From Girardinichthys multiradiatus (Eukaryota > Chordata > Actinopteri > Cyprinodontiformes > Goodeidae): 64,000 nt of DNA. The stretch is taken from assembly GCF_021462225.1 (NCBI RefSeq), contig NC_061801.1, forward strand, positions 7,312,125-7,376,124. Reading direction: 5' to 3'. A program made the position numbers and the translations under genes. This document shows positions 1 through 30,100 of this stretch, one piece after another (position 1 is the stretch's first letter; each line of letters opens with the position of its first letter). The notes under the pieces are model-generated. The model had not been told where the DNA came from and made no database searches. It was given only the letters and a program-made list of their open reading frames with translations.

Positions 1-455
1 ACCCTCATCTATGATCATGAGCTTTGGGTCATGACCGAAAAAACGAGACCATGGATACAAGCGGCCGAAATGAGTTTCCTCTGCAGGGTGTCTGGGCTCT
101 CCCTTAGAGATTGGGTGGGTCATCCGGGAGGGGCTCGGAGTAGAACCGCTGCTTCTCCACGTCGAGGGGAGCGTTGAGGTGGCTCGGGCATCTGGTTAGG
201 ATGCCTCCTGGTGCCCAGAACACCCTGGTGAGGTGTTCTGGGCACGTCCAACCGGGAGGAGGCCCAGAGGAAGACCCACGACACGCTGGAGAGCCTATGT
301 TTCTCAGCTGGCCTGGGAACGCCTTGGGATTCCCCCGAACGAGCTGGCCCAAGTGGCTGGGAGAAGGAAGTCTGGTTCTCTCTGCGTAGTCTGCTGCCCC
401 CGCGACCCAACCCCAGATAAGCGGAAGACGATGGATGAATGGATGGATCTTGCAG
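1..455 (+). mobile_element. 3' end of an RTE/Rex3-like LINE
   Basis: The plus strand reads the C-terminal end of a reverse transcriptase of the RTE type: HELWVMTEKTR at about 16-48, then QAAEMSFLCRV and LSLRDWV, then a frame-shifted GRRPRGRP and LAWERLGIPP region. These are the characteristic tail motifs of fish RTE elements. The sequence ends in GATG/ATGG-type repeats near 430-449, the kind of 3' terminus known for Rex3. Frameshifts show that it is dead. It lies in the cnnm3 intron after exon 9, antisense to the gene. The left part of the element is outside the window. The family name rests on remembered motifs. Confidence 0.75.
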
Positions 456-2523
456 CTGTAAGTGAAATAATGTTACTTTAAGAACCTTTGCCTGATGTCA
501 CCAGAGACATCCATTAACCCTCAGCCTCCTGCACTGTGAGGTCATCCAGCAGTGAGCCTGCAGAGTCTTTTTTCACCCTCCTTTTTGCGCCGACTATAGA
601 ATCTGTGGCCCCTCACCTCCCGGTCCTCCAGTGTCTTCTTACGCATGTATACAGGAAGGAGGAGTCCGTGTGATTGCATGGGCGGGCCAAAGGCAAAACT
701 TTATAAGGTAGTACATATTATATTTGTTTTTCTTTCCATAAAAATGACACAGCCTCTGGGTATTTCAGACTTCTGGCCCACAATCACAAATCAGGCTGTA
801 TGTGGCAGCTTGTTTTTACTGTTAAACTGAGCTCATTCTCCAACTTGCCTGTACTGAAGGAAAGGAAAGGCTTTGTTTGGTCCGTCTGAGGAGATCAACC
901 TCATTTAGACAAATCTAACTGCTAACTCCCACTTTAACTGCAGGCTATTTAAACTCCACTTCACAGTGCAGGATTTTAACCAGCACCTATCATTGTAAAC
1001 ACTTTGTAACTCTGAGTGTTAGTTCTCTGCTAAATTTAGGTTGATTTCTGTATCATAGAATTGCCCACATGTAAAAATAAATAGCATATTACTGTTTATT
1101 CATGCAGTCATAGCTATGATAACAGAACAGATGACTAAGAACATTTCCCACTGTAGTGACAAGATGCCCTAAATAGAGAAGACACGGTGCTGAACATGAG
1201 GGGAGGTACCTTCTTCCTGTCCAGCTGAGGGAAATAGTGCCCAAATACGGACATGACAGTGAAACAGGTGACATTCCCGTTGGAAGTCACAAGCAAAGAC
1301 TAAAAACTCTGTAACATTTTAGATGATTTTAGTTTTAATGTTTAGGGTTTGTCTACTGTGTTGCTTAGGGGCAGTAGTTTGGGTTAGGGATAAAATATTT
1401 GATGGGTATTTCCAGAAGGAGGCTGGCAGGTAGACAGGTAGAGAAAGTAGGAAGTGAAGGGTTCAATGAAATGGTGAAGAGCACTAGACATTGAATCAAG
1501 AGAGATCACCCCAAGAGAGACGGAGGATGTGGTGAAACAAGGAAACTCTGAGCAACAAACGAAATTAAATATTCAAGATCACCTAATGGTAAGAACAAAT
1601 CAAAGACGGACACAAAAAATAAAATCAGTCAACTTTGGTTTTACTAGCTAAAAGTAAATTACCATTTTTATTCGATGTGGCCTCTTTTAAACCTTCAAGC
1701 ATCTGCTCGTTTAAAGGGCTCTGCATGTCCCTGATAATGTGCATCATCTTAACAGCAGTTCAACAGCGTGAGCCAGAAAGCTTTTTAGAAGACTGGTGGT
1801 TCTGCTTGTCATGGAGCGGTCCTTTTTGCCTGATAGCAGTAGTTCAAGAAGTCCATGGATACTCTTTTTGCTCCCCTCACTATCCACTTTATGGCTCCGT
1901 TGACCTCTATAATGCAGCTGGAGCACCATGGTGAATAAGGACCAAAGGGATGATAGCAAAAAGAAGAGCAAAAAAGCAAGCAACCCCAAAACAAAGTATG
2001 GAAAAGAGAAAGAGCCAAATAAAAAGTAAAAGTGTGAAACATACAGCAAAAGGAAAGGGTAAAAGAGAAGAAAATAAAAGAAAGTGTGAAAGAAATTAGG
2101 AAATAAAGAGAAAACAAGAAAGAAAATCAAAAGCTAAAACGTAAGGAATAAGAAAAATTAAGAATAAAGGAGAATCTAATTAAAGCACAAAGAAATTAAA
2201 GAAGGTGAAAGGTAAACCGAGTAAAAGAAAGAGTCATAAGAAAGAAATGCAAAGAATGTTCAAATTAATAGCAAAACATGAGAAAGAAAAGTCCTAGAAA
2301 GAAAGAAAACTCAAGGAATGAAAGCGAAATAGTGAAAGATTGAAAGAAAAAGTAATTAAAGCACAAAGAATGAAAGAAGAATAGAAAATAATAACCATTG
2401 TGTTTTCAAGCAGCAGTGAACACTTTTAACTTCACTTATGTTTACAGAAGGAGGGCAGGTGTCCCAGCAGGGGTCCCAGCAGGGGTCCCAGCGGACACAC
2501 CCACTCATGCATCATCCACTCAC
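456..2523. other. cnnm3 intron sequence, no gene seen
   Basis: This is the part of the intron downstream of exon 9 of cnnm3. I searched the minus strand for the expected final exon (starting with a VTR..QY.NALLA-type sequence) and did not find it, so that exon should lie beyond position 1. The stretch holds a purine-rich tract (see separate entry) and a short triplicated GTCCCAGCAGGG unit near 2459-2492. No other structure is evident. Confidence 0.6.
1930..2395 (+). repeat. Purine-rich (GA/A-rich) tract
   Basis: For about 460 bases the plus strand is overwhelmingly A and G, with recurring GAAAGAAA, AAAGAGAA and AAGAAAT words but no fixed period. On the cnnm3 sense strand (minus) it is a long pyrimidine tract. 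It looks like a decayed simple repeat. The long Phe/Leu/Ser-rich antisense frames across it are a composition effect. Confidence 0.6.
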
Positions 2524-20858
<18,335 letters not shown>

Positions 20859-21170
20859 ATTGGAATTGCTCAGCCTGGCTCTGCGCGGGTCATGTGACCC
20901 CAGCCTTCCACTGGTCCCGCCCATTCGAACGCTGCCACTAAGCAGCTTTGGCGGCCATTTTGGCTCAATTATTGATCTTAAGGCGTAGCCGGTGAACGTG
21001 GCGTACATGTTGGCGCTGGAATCTTGAGTGTTTTGTTTTAAAGCGCCGCCCCTTCGCAGTGTGTGTTCACATCCACGGGGAGACGAGGACGAGCTCACGC
21101 CCATCTTTGTTAGATTTCTTGAAAACAAGCCTCTGCTCCTCTACTCAACACACGTACTTTTATCTTGTCT
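20859..21170 (-). promoter_or_regulatory. cnnm3: Likely cnnm3 promoter / 5' UTR
   Basis: This GC- and CpG-richer stretch lies directly upstream of the cnnm3 start. Visible motifs are GGTCATGTGACC at 20888-20899 (an M-box/E-box type site recognised by MiT/TFE and USF factors), a GC box GGGCGGG at 20916-20922 on the minus strand, and AAAATGGCCGCC at 20950-20961 on the minus strand, close to a YY1 site. There is no TATA box, as expected for a housekeeping promoter. The transcription start cannot be fixed from sequence. Confidence 0.5.
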
Positions 21171-23257
21171 ACTGTTAAGTTAGTCACCCTTCACCACATG
21201 TGCTCATACAAATGTGTGAACATTTAGTAGGTCTGTCAGAAAATAGTGGAATTCCTACTTTTAAATGTTTCAGAATTGATGGATGCGGTCTCACGTATGT
21301 GTTAGTTGACTTCTTATCATTCAAAGTCCTCACAGAGCAAAGTTCTCTTCTTCTGATAGTTGATTGACTTCAACAGGGGCTGACCATCTATTGGGCTCTA
21401 GGGCAGGCATCTTAGGTGCCCACCATTTGTCCCCCTTAGGATATGTGATTCTTATCATTTCCTTTGACAACTTGAAGCCAGATGAAAACTATTTTAGTAA
21501 ACTCAAAAATGTCACCTTACAGTATTCTTAATACTACTATAATCAAGGGTATGACCATGAATATATTACAGCTTAACACTAACTATCATCTTTATGTCCT
21601 CGTTTTCTTGCTTTTACAGCTTTAGAGTATTCTTTTGGCTGGATTTCTCTTAGGTTTACTGTTCTTTTCTGGCTTGTTTTAAAACACAGTTCGACCCACA
21701 GCAAATATTTGACTATTTCACTTGTGGTTATGAGAAAGAAGAATACATTAATGTTTTACACACAAAGAGTGTAAATAGTTAGGAGACAAATGCCCTAATC
21801 TTACTTATTGGCTAAATGTTCTGTCTCTGGCATGCTGGAAATCATTTTCTGATGCACCTATTTAAGTATCATGTGAGAGCATTAAGTTATAGGAATGAAT
21901 GTAACCTTAGTAAAACAGCCTTTACTTGGCTGACATAACGCTGTATAAAGTCAATAATCAGTGCATCAGCACTAAATACAAACTGCAATAAATGATAAAA
22001 CTAAATCAAATATACCAATAATAAAAGTTAACCGCAATTATTAAAGAAAAAAAAACCACATGAATTCTGCTGAACTAGGACTAAACACAGGAAGAAGGAA
22101 AGTGTTTTAATCAGTGGTTAAAAATTATTAGAAGTTCGAGCGATGCTTTCCCATGGGCAGCATTCATATTTTCTATTAACTTTTAACAGAGCGATGCTGT
22201 TTATCAACCTCAAACACAACCTGATCATGAGTCATTCTGATGACTGTTAAGGGCTGATATCATGCAACACATGGGAGGGGAGGACAAGATGGCAGATTTT
22301 ACCCCCTGTCCTATCTCTAACTTTCTCTCAAGCTAACAATCGTGCATGAAAATATAGCAGAAATAACAGGACTAATACAGGCTCTGGTTGTTTTGGAAGA
22401 TGCTGAGGGAATCAGGGATAAATCTGCATTGATTTCACAGGGTCTAGGATTTAAAAGGCAGTCTTAATGAACCAGTTGGAGAAAAACATGTGAAAAAGAG
22501 CAGTTTTATAAGGAATTTGATCATATTGAGCTTGGAGCCGACCACATGTATGATCAAACTATGCAGCTGCTTAGGGCTGTATAACAGCAGGGGGCCCCAA
22601 GAGCACTAGAAATGTTGCAAAAGACAGGTTTCAAATGTATATCTTTGTATAAGCAATTCTTTAGCAGCACCTGTACAAACTGAGGTCTATGTTAGATTTT
22701 TTTCCATTCTCTACTCAGTCAGTTTTAATGTTTGAACTCTAGAAACTCTAAATTTCTCACAAAACAAATAACTAACACTTTATTCTTAACTGAGGCCTGC
22801 GGTGCTTTTGATGTTGTTGGTGAGCTCCTGAATGAATTGTTAATGGGCTGTTGAGGGATTTTAGAATACTGTTCCATATTTTCTCCATTTGTGGATAATT
22901 TTTCTCACTGTAATACCCTGGAGTCCCAAAGCCTTAGAAAATGCTTTGTAACCAAAACAGAACCAAAAAATGTGGCAAATTCATAGTTAATGCATGATTT
23001 AACAAGCGAGACAAGTTTTTTTTTCACACAAAGCCAGCTTGGTTTGGAGACATTAAAGTGTAAAAAAAGTAAAAACACAAGAATTCCTCAAGAGACAAAT
23101 TCTTTTTCACATCACTGAATATAGCGTGAGCGTTCAGACATGAATGGTTTAAGGGAGACCCCTGCTACAGTTGAGCTGTAGCAGGGGTGAAAAGTCAAAA
23201 TGTACCTGCCAGTGAAAGCTGGTTACTTGGTGTTGTGATTATTATTATGATTATATT
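21171..23257. other. Intergenic, no gene seen
   Basis: AT-rich DNA upstream of cnnm3. A GGGAGGGGAGGACAAGATGG motif near 22273 recalls the 5' end of fish LINEs, but no frame follows it. A 13-bp perfect hairpin lies at 23158-23188 (separate entry). Confidence 0.5.
23158..23188. repeat. Perfect 13-bp hairpin, 5-nt loop
   Basis: ACCCCTGCTACAG, the loop TTGAG, then its exact reverse complement. It is not followed by a T run and is not inside a recognised element. Confidence 0.85.
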
Positions 23258-23604
23258 CTCAGTCAGTCATTTTCTACCACTTATTCCATAGTGGGTCACG
23301 GGGGAGCTGGTGCCTTTCTCCAGCAGTATATGGGCGAGAGGCAGGGTACACCCTGGACAGGTTGCCAGTCCTTCGCAGGGCAACACACAAACACTCCTTC
23401 ATACACCTAAGGACAGTTTAGAGTGACCAATTAACTGAACAGGCATGTCTTTGGACTGGGACGAAGCCAGAGTACCCAGTGGGAACCCACACATGCACGT
23501 AGAGAACATGCAAACTCCATGCAGAAAGACCCCCGGCTGGGAATCGAATCCAGGACCTTCTTGCTGCAAGGCAACAGTGCTACCAACTGTGCCACCGTGC
23601 ACCC
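23258..23604 (-). mobile_element. tRNA-derived SINE, copy 1
   Basis: A minus-strand copy of the same SINE as at 32350 and 56605. It has a tRNA-like head (CACGGTGGCACAGTTGGTAG; GATTCGATTCC-type B box), then the GTACTCTGGCTTC body and an AATGACTGACTGAG tail. It is flanked by an 8-bp direct repeat ATTATATT (23250-23257 and 23605-23612), which supports retroposition. Confidence 0.85.
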
Positions 23605-23612
23605 ATTATATT

Positions 23613-25611
23613 ATTTAATATTAAATTTTAATATATCATCACATAATAATTTGGTTTGTTAAGTGTTGTCCTATGAATACCAGCCCAATAAGGCGGAGAT
23701 ATTAGAACAGTAATCTGGAATTACTGAACAGCAAAACTCTGTACACATGGAATAAATTCACACAATTTCTTAAAATACAAGAATTTATTAACACAAATAT
23801 TTAAACTCAAAGTCAAACATATTTCAATCAACAAACTGTTTACTATACTAGAACAATCCAACTAAACTACCAAGCAGAATGAAAGAATAAGGAAGACCAA
23901 TAAACTCTATATACAATGTGGACAAGGGAATCAAAGATGGTTAAAACCATGACCAATAAAATGATGGTATTTATGTTTGAGAACCAAGGATTATCTTGAG
24001 GAATCTGGATATAAGGTTAAGTTAGTCGTGAAACTAACGTAGCCAATAATTGATATACCTTCAAACCACCATTCTCACTGCAACAGCAGATAAAACATTA
24101 TTTTAATAAAATAATATTTTAAAGAATGATTTACTGAATTAAACCAATCTTCTGGATGACATATTTTCAATAGTGTTTAATTGGCTGCCTTTATTTAGTA
24201 CAATAATATTTAAAGAAATATTATTAAGAAAATAATAAAAAAAAATATTTAAGGAAAAATTATTTTGAATAAGAACCAAACCTTTTTGGATAAATGAGTT
24301 TTATTGGTGTTTAATTAGCTATCACATTTAGTAAAATAATATTTAGGCAAATATTATTTTCCTAGATTGGAAACTAACAACCTTTCTCGATAAAGGATTC
24401 TTAATAGACTTATAAGAGGGCGGCAGGTCGCGTGTTACCTTAGCCGTTAGCGGTTTCAGCTAACGGAAGAAGCTTATAGCTTGTTACCACTTCTTTAAAA
24501 TCAAACATGTACCCTTAAAATAACATCAGTAAAATGATCAAACTGCAAGGCACATTATGGCCAATCCTGTGTTTAAAAATAACCCTTTAAATAAAATTTC
24601 TCTTAACTTTAAAAACACAACATAGAACACATCATTAGCTGAGCAGCTAGTCTGCTCGCACTTAGCTGAGTTTTCTCAACACAAACAAAACAAAACAGAC
24701 GTTATTAAACAATTATTTAGATTATTACATTCTAAACTAATCTTCTCTGCCCAAACATTACCTCTTACATGAACTGTGCTGGAAAAAAGATGTCCTGGTC
24801 GACGAGTTGAGGGAACCAAACCTGACGGGTCATCCACGTAAGGACTGAACTATAGAACAAAGGCATGTTGTGGCAACTTCAGTGGTCGTGGTGCGGCGGG
24901 GTAGCTCTCACTACCTGGGCATGCACACAGGAAGGCTTGCGATGCTGTGGTCCCGATGCCTTCTTCTACAGGCGGTGGTGGGAAATCTGCTTTGATTAGG
25001 GCTACTTCTGAAGGCCTCAGAAGAAAAGTCAAGCCACCCTCTTTATGAATGAATACTGGATACTTAAATAGCAAAATCATTACTTAACTTTGTTGCATAC
25101 AATTGCAGTGACCGTGGTCACTTTTGAATCCAAGTTGAAGAGTTATGTCTGCTCGCCGGCAAGGAGACATTCGCACGTTGTGTCCCTCCATCCGGTTCTC
25201 CTGCTGGAAATCTGTGTGGTAGAAGCCACCATGTTGGAACACAGCATTTTTGTTCAAACAGTGACAGTCAGCTATGACTCCTTCTCTTCCTGGGCTGGGT
25301 TAGGTGCAAGTTAGAGTGACACTTTAAATTGTAGAACAGTTCATACTGGCATTCGATTATGTATAGTTCAAAGTCCATGTTCATGTTGTAATCCATGGCT
25401 GGGATCCCAACACTTGGTTGCAAAAAAAATTAGTTAGTGACTGGTGAATATAAATTATAAAAAATCTGAAAACCTGAAATCTCACCTATAACACTTGCTA
25501 TAGTTATTATCTGAAGGTGTTAGATCACATGACATTTTTATTGATTGGTGTTCTCTGAAAGTTATCCTCTCAATCTGCCAATATAACTTAGTGACATTCT
25601 GTTGACAGGGT
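23613..25611. other. Unclassified repeat-like region
   Basis: The region starts near AAGTGTTGTCC (23660) and ends near CCCAACACTT (25410-25419). It thus has short inverted ends TGTTG...CAACA that could mark an LTR-like unit of about 1.75 kb, but the flanking 5-mers differ. The left half is very AT-rich with AATATTATT words (24080-24360). The right half (24780-25320) has balanced composition and short meaningless frames. No family was recognised. Confidence 0.35.
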
Positions 25612-26242
25612 CAACTAGAAAAAAGGTGGGCCGCTCCTTCCGGTTTCAGAGGTCAGTCTTTGCATCAGGCTGAGGAGTTCAAGTATCTTGGTGTCTTGTT
25701 CACGAGTGAGTGTAGTATGGAGCAAGTGACAGGTAGACGAATTGGAGCTTCATCTAAAGTGTGTTAGGCGTCACTTCTGTCTTTTTTGTTGAAGAAAAAG
25801 CCATGCCGAAAAATAACGCTCTTAATTTAGTCGTCCATTTACATTCCGCCTCTCATCTGTGGTCATGAGACATGGCTCATGGCCCTTACTTCATGGGGTG
25901 GCTGGACTAAGCCTTAGAAATAGGGTGAGGAGCTTCATAATCTGGGGTGAGCTAGGAGTAGATCCATTGTTCATCCTAACTGAAAGGAATCGATGGAGGT
26001 AGTTCAGAATACATTCTAGAGCCTGGAAAGGGAGGTTCTCAGTGCTCTAGAAGGCATTCTTTGAAGATTTTTCACATACATATCCCTGGCAGGAGATCCC
26101 TGAGCAGACCCAGAACATGTTAGAAGGACTATATATTTCTTCTGGCATGCGAACACCTTGGAATACTGCAGGATGAGCTAAAGAGTCTTGTTGGAGATGC
26201 CTGGATTTCCTTCCTAGACCTGTTATCCCTGCAACCTAACTA
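25612..26242 (+). mobile_element. Decayed RTE/Rex3-like LINE fragment
   Basis: A plus-strand frame reads AEEFKYLGVLFTSEC at about 25670-25714 and later weak matches to the same C-terminal reverse-transcriptase region as at 1-455. Multiple stops and frameshifts are present. The fragment is cut at 26242, where the TA-flanked element begins, before the usual GATG tail. Confidence 0.65.
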
Positions 26243-26284
26243 TGGAAGACCGATCCTGCCATAATTAAGAATAAATATAGAAAT

Positions 26285-26666
26285 TGTTAGGGTTTTTATG
26301 ACTTTTCTTATTGTTTATCACTTGTGTCTGCTCTAAGTGCTTTCTTCCCCCACATGTCAAAGACAAAGAGATAAGAGAGAAGGGTGAGTTATACTATTAT
26401 CAGCAACATCTAGGGACTGGCACCAATCCTCACTCCTTCCTCTTTAAATCAAGACACATGAACCCTAACCTTTCTGACCCCACACACACACCCACACACA
26501 CACACACCCCCACTCTGAATGATGTTTGAACTGTGTGTGACCAAGCATGTATAAATAAAGAGAGAGGGGGCTAATACTTCGTAGTCTGTAGTGTACAGCT
26601 ACCCTTGCAAGTAAAACTGACTCGGTGTCTTTCCTTACCTATGAGTTGATTAAATTATACCTATCA
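26285..26666 (+). repeat. 5' LTR
   Basis: TG...CA ends. A TATA-like/AATAAA string GTATAAATAAAG lies near 26550-26561 and a CA microsatellite near 26482-26510. Identity to the 3' LTR is about 98%. Confidence 0.93.
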
Positions 26667-26672
26667 TTAATT

Positions 26673-26690
26673 TGGTCCTTCGAGCCGGAT
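26673..26690 (+). promoter_or_regulatory. Candidate primer-binding site
   Basis: TGGTCCTTCGAGCCGGAT begins six bases after the LTR. It starts with TGG, as expected for pairing with a tRNA 3' CCA end. I could not assign the tRNA with confidence. Confidence 0.6.
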
Positions 26691-26997
26691 ATTATAAGAA
26701 CTAAACTGATTTTATCTTTCTTTGCAGTGACTGGCGGATCTCCGGGAACAGCCTGACGTCGAGTTAAGCGCTGCCGTACAGCCGCATCTAGGCCTGGTGG
26801 CTGAAAGTCTCGGTGTGTGACGTTCGCACCTGGCCGGTGGATTATTGCCTTGCTCGATGCCGGGCGGGTCCGGGAGATCCGACAGAGTCACCTGAAAGTC
26901 AACTCAGAGGTGAGACAGTTTTAAAATACAGTACATGAGAGAAGAGAAAGCGCTATATAAATGAAAGAAGAAAAGTACTTAAAAGTCGTTTGGTAGT

Positions 26998-27155
26998 GTC
27001 TCGCCGAAAGGAGACTGCATTGGAAAGGTGTTATTTCGCCGCAAGGAAATAGTGATAAATTTAGGTAGGATCTCGCCGCAAGGAGATCAGAGACGACTAG
27101 GCGCCGTAAAGTGAACTGGATAATTTGGTTGGTAACATTCCGCCAGAAGGGAATG
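26998..27155 (+). ncRNA. Array of four GNRA-type stem-loops in the LTR-element leader
   Basis: Four hairpins share one architecture: a 4-6 bp outer stem of differing but complementary sequence, a 5' CG bulge, a CC/GG pair of base pairs and a tetraloop. They are 26998-27015 (GTCT.. / ..AGAC, loop GAAA), 27032-27051 (TATTT / AAATA, loop GCAA), 27069-27088 (GATCT / AGATC, loop GCAA) and 27136-27155 (CATTC / GAATG, loop AGAA). A fifth motif, CGCCGTAAAG, at about 27102 has no outer stem. The array begins about 310 nt after the PBS candidate, where retroelement packaging or leader structures normally lie. A role in RNA packaging or translation is inference. Confidence 0.6.
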
Positions 27156-27189
27156 AAATTAAGTGTTAAATAATAAAGAGATCTCATAA

Positions 27190-30100
27190 ACTAAACTAGG
27201 TCGACCATACATATTGCTGAAGGGACATAAATATGTTAAAATACTAACTGTGTGAGTGCTATATTATTGTTCTTCCTATTTTTATTACACATTAACCATC
27301 ATCTCCTAAACATCAAAGTGGGGATGATTGTGTTAAATGTGCTTTAATTTGGAAGATATGTTTGGTTTTTCACAGTGTGGAAGTTTAAGTGTAAATGAGT
27401 AAAAAAAAAAAAAAAGTTAAAACTTTCCTGAAAGAAGTTTCGTTTGTCTTAAATATTGCGATCAGTCGGAAAAGAAGGTAAAAAAGTGAAAAGGGACATT
27501 GGAGAGTTGAAAAGAAAGTGGTTTTAGAAAGGATTATAGTGCATCTTGTGGAAGAAAGTGACAGGCAGGGGGACGACTGACTGACTGACTGATAATATTT
27601 CTTTGTGCAAAATCTGAACCTATACTAAACTTTTTCTTCTGCCTCTCTCACACACAAATACACACATATATGGGATTTGAGTTCAACATCTGCGTTTTTG
27701 AGTCTGGATTTTAGAAACCTGCCCTTCTCCATGGCTACTCCGACAGAGACGCTTCTCCAGCACGGCCTGAAAGAGAGAGATCTGCCTTCCTGTCTGCCTG
27801 CTTGTTGCAAATCGCAGTGTGAATTTCCACAAAAAACGAAACTCAGAAGAAGTCTGGCCCCACTGAGATGGACAACGATCCATGCTGTTTGCCAGAGCCA
27901 GAAGAGTGATACACTGGATTTATATTGAAAGCATCTTATGCGGGCAGAAGAGAAACAGGCCGGAGCAAAGTTTCTTCTTTCTCCCTCCTGGAGAAGTTAA
28001 AGTGGACAAAGAATGATTCAATGTCTCACCAACAGACCTGGGAAGGGCCTGGTTGTTTTTTGGACTGATAAAGGACTGTGTGCCATGGCAGTCTGACTCT
28101 GGAGCGATTTAGAAACTGATGGGGGTAACGTACAAACACACAAACATTTGCATAAATCTTTTCCTATTTTCTGCAATGAAGAACACTTATTAACTCAACT
28201 TATTAGCTCATGTGACGCTGGCCTGACGTTGACAGATATAGCGGGTTAAAATATTATTTTAGGGTTAGAAAAGTATCTTTAAAAGGGTGATAACTTAACT
28301 CATTTGATACTTTCCGGTTAATTCTTTTAGAGAAACAAGTTCTCTTTTGTCGTGGAATATTCAGGGTCAATTATTCTAGTTATTAAAAGTTATTAAAAAG
28401 CAGAGGAAGTTACAACATCTCCAAAACTCAGCAGTGACCAAGTGTTTCTATGTTATTCTCAGGACAGATCTCATGAAGGAGCATTTTTTTAAAACCCAGC
28501 GCATGCGTAAAACCTGATGGGTTTTTCCTTCAGATATTATTTTCTGTTGTCAGTATTTGTATCCCATAAATCTAATGGTTAGAGACCTCATTAAAACAGG
28601 CTTAGTTCTACTGCAGATGGTCTTCATACAGTTTCTGACACAGTATTTACAGTTTGGTGCAGTTTTGTCCGCAAGTGCTAACTTACTCTTATGGAAAGTA
28701 CAAATTCATTGTTTTTCACAGCAGCTGCTGGGAAGAGGTTATATTAGGTTTTTCTTCCTTCTTCTGATTCATGCAGCTGTTGATTTAAACTGTACCTTAT
28801 ATCAGGTCCTGACAAAAAAAACTATGAAAGGCTTGGTTCTGCAAGTTCTTTTTTCTCCCTTTGGAGAAGGAAAGAGAAACCTGATCAGTTCTGTGTCGCA
28901 TAGGAGTCTTAAAACACGTTGTTTTCTAAGATATCACCAGCTAAAAAACTTTTGAAACTTTGAGAGTAATTGGTTTTGTTAAACACATTTTCCTTGGTAA
29001 AACAAACCTTTAAAATGAGAATGAAAAATGGGGTTATTTAGAAATAATCTGATTGGACAGTGGTACCACACAAAAATTAAACTAATCTCATGTTCCCTAA
29101 AAGACTCTGCATGAAAAGGCCTTCAGAACCGTGGAGTTATTTTCCACCACAGTACCAAGTTTTTTTAAGCATGCTTTTTCTTTATTTTAAAACAGATCTG
29201 GTTTTTGTTTGTTTTGTTTTTGGCTTTTTAGCATAATGTTTGTCTGAAGCTTATTATGAACTGGGTTAGAAGCAAATATGATCTGAGGTAAATTAGGAGC
29301 TGTGAACTCATAATTTTAAATCTGATTATTGTCCAAGCAGAAATAATATATTTAGCCAATCCTTCAATCTCTGCAGAAAGTTAACACTATTGTTCAATGC
29401 AGTAGTACTCAACTTGTGGTTCCTGGACTCCTGAAGCCCGTAAGCCATAGATTTTAAGTCCATAACATTATAATATTTAATTAAAGGTAGACCGATTACC
29501 TATTAAAACAGATCTAAGCCAATGATTAGTTCCAGTCATTTGGTGGCTTTGAAATGCAATAATACTCAAAATGTCTACTCTGGGGAACACAGATTGGGGT
29601 TGAAGAGTTTAGTTTTGGAACCAAGGTTAGGATTTTTATAACGGAATCAAGACAAGTAAAATCCTTCATTTTAGGAAAAGTAAAGAAATAAAGGTCCTCT
29701 TAACAGTAAGAGGATGGTCGGCTCAAACTCCAGTCTCCTTGTTTGATTTCTTAGGGTTTAAAGATTAAAAGAATATATAGGAGTAGAAAGGTACACAAGG
29801 TAATTTCAGATTACTAAGAGATAAAATATTGGAACATTTATCAGCATTTGGATTGTAAAAGAGGAGTTCTAGTAATTTTTCTAATGTTTCTCCCCAACTC
29901 TCAAAATTTAAATAGCCCAAATTAAAGAAAATGATGTTTGTTCTTTTTTGAAACACTATGTGGGAAAAAGTCCAGTTTGGAGTCAAGCTTCTTATCTTAA
30001 TTTCTGATTAAGTCAAACACTGCAGTTTTGTTTAGTTTGGGTATACCATAAAAATGTCAATGCCGACTTTTCTAATTTCCCCTCGGGGATCAATAAAGTA

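Noticed and set aside
1744..2130. Minus-strand Phe/Leu/Ser-rich frame of 128 codons
   Set aside because: It is the antisense of a purine tract; composition alone gives a long TTT/CTT/TCT frame. No homology or start context.
25152..25167. CTCGCCGGCAAGGAG motif resembling the leader hairpins
   Set aside because: It is mainly a self-complementary GCCGGC stretch, lies outside the LTR element and is single; probably coincidence.
23660..25419. Possible solo LTR with TGTTG...CAACA ends
   Set aside because: The flanking 5-mers differ (TTAAG, CTTGG) and no promoter/poly(A) arrangement is convincing, so it is listed only as unclassified.
28557..28955. 132-codon frame inside the LTR element
   Set aside because: No gag, envelope or other motif is recognisable; hydrophobic runs come from T-rich DNA. 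Not called as a gene.
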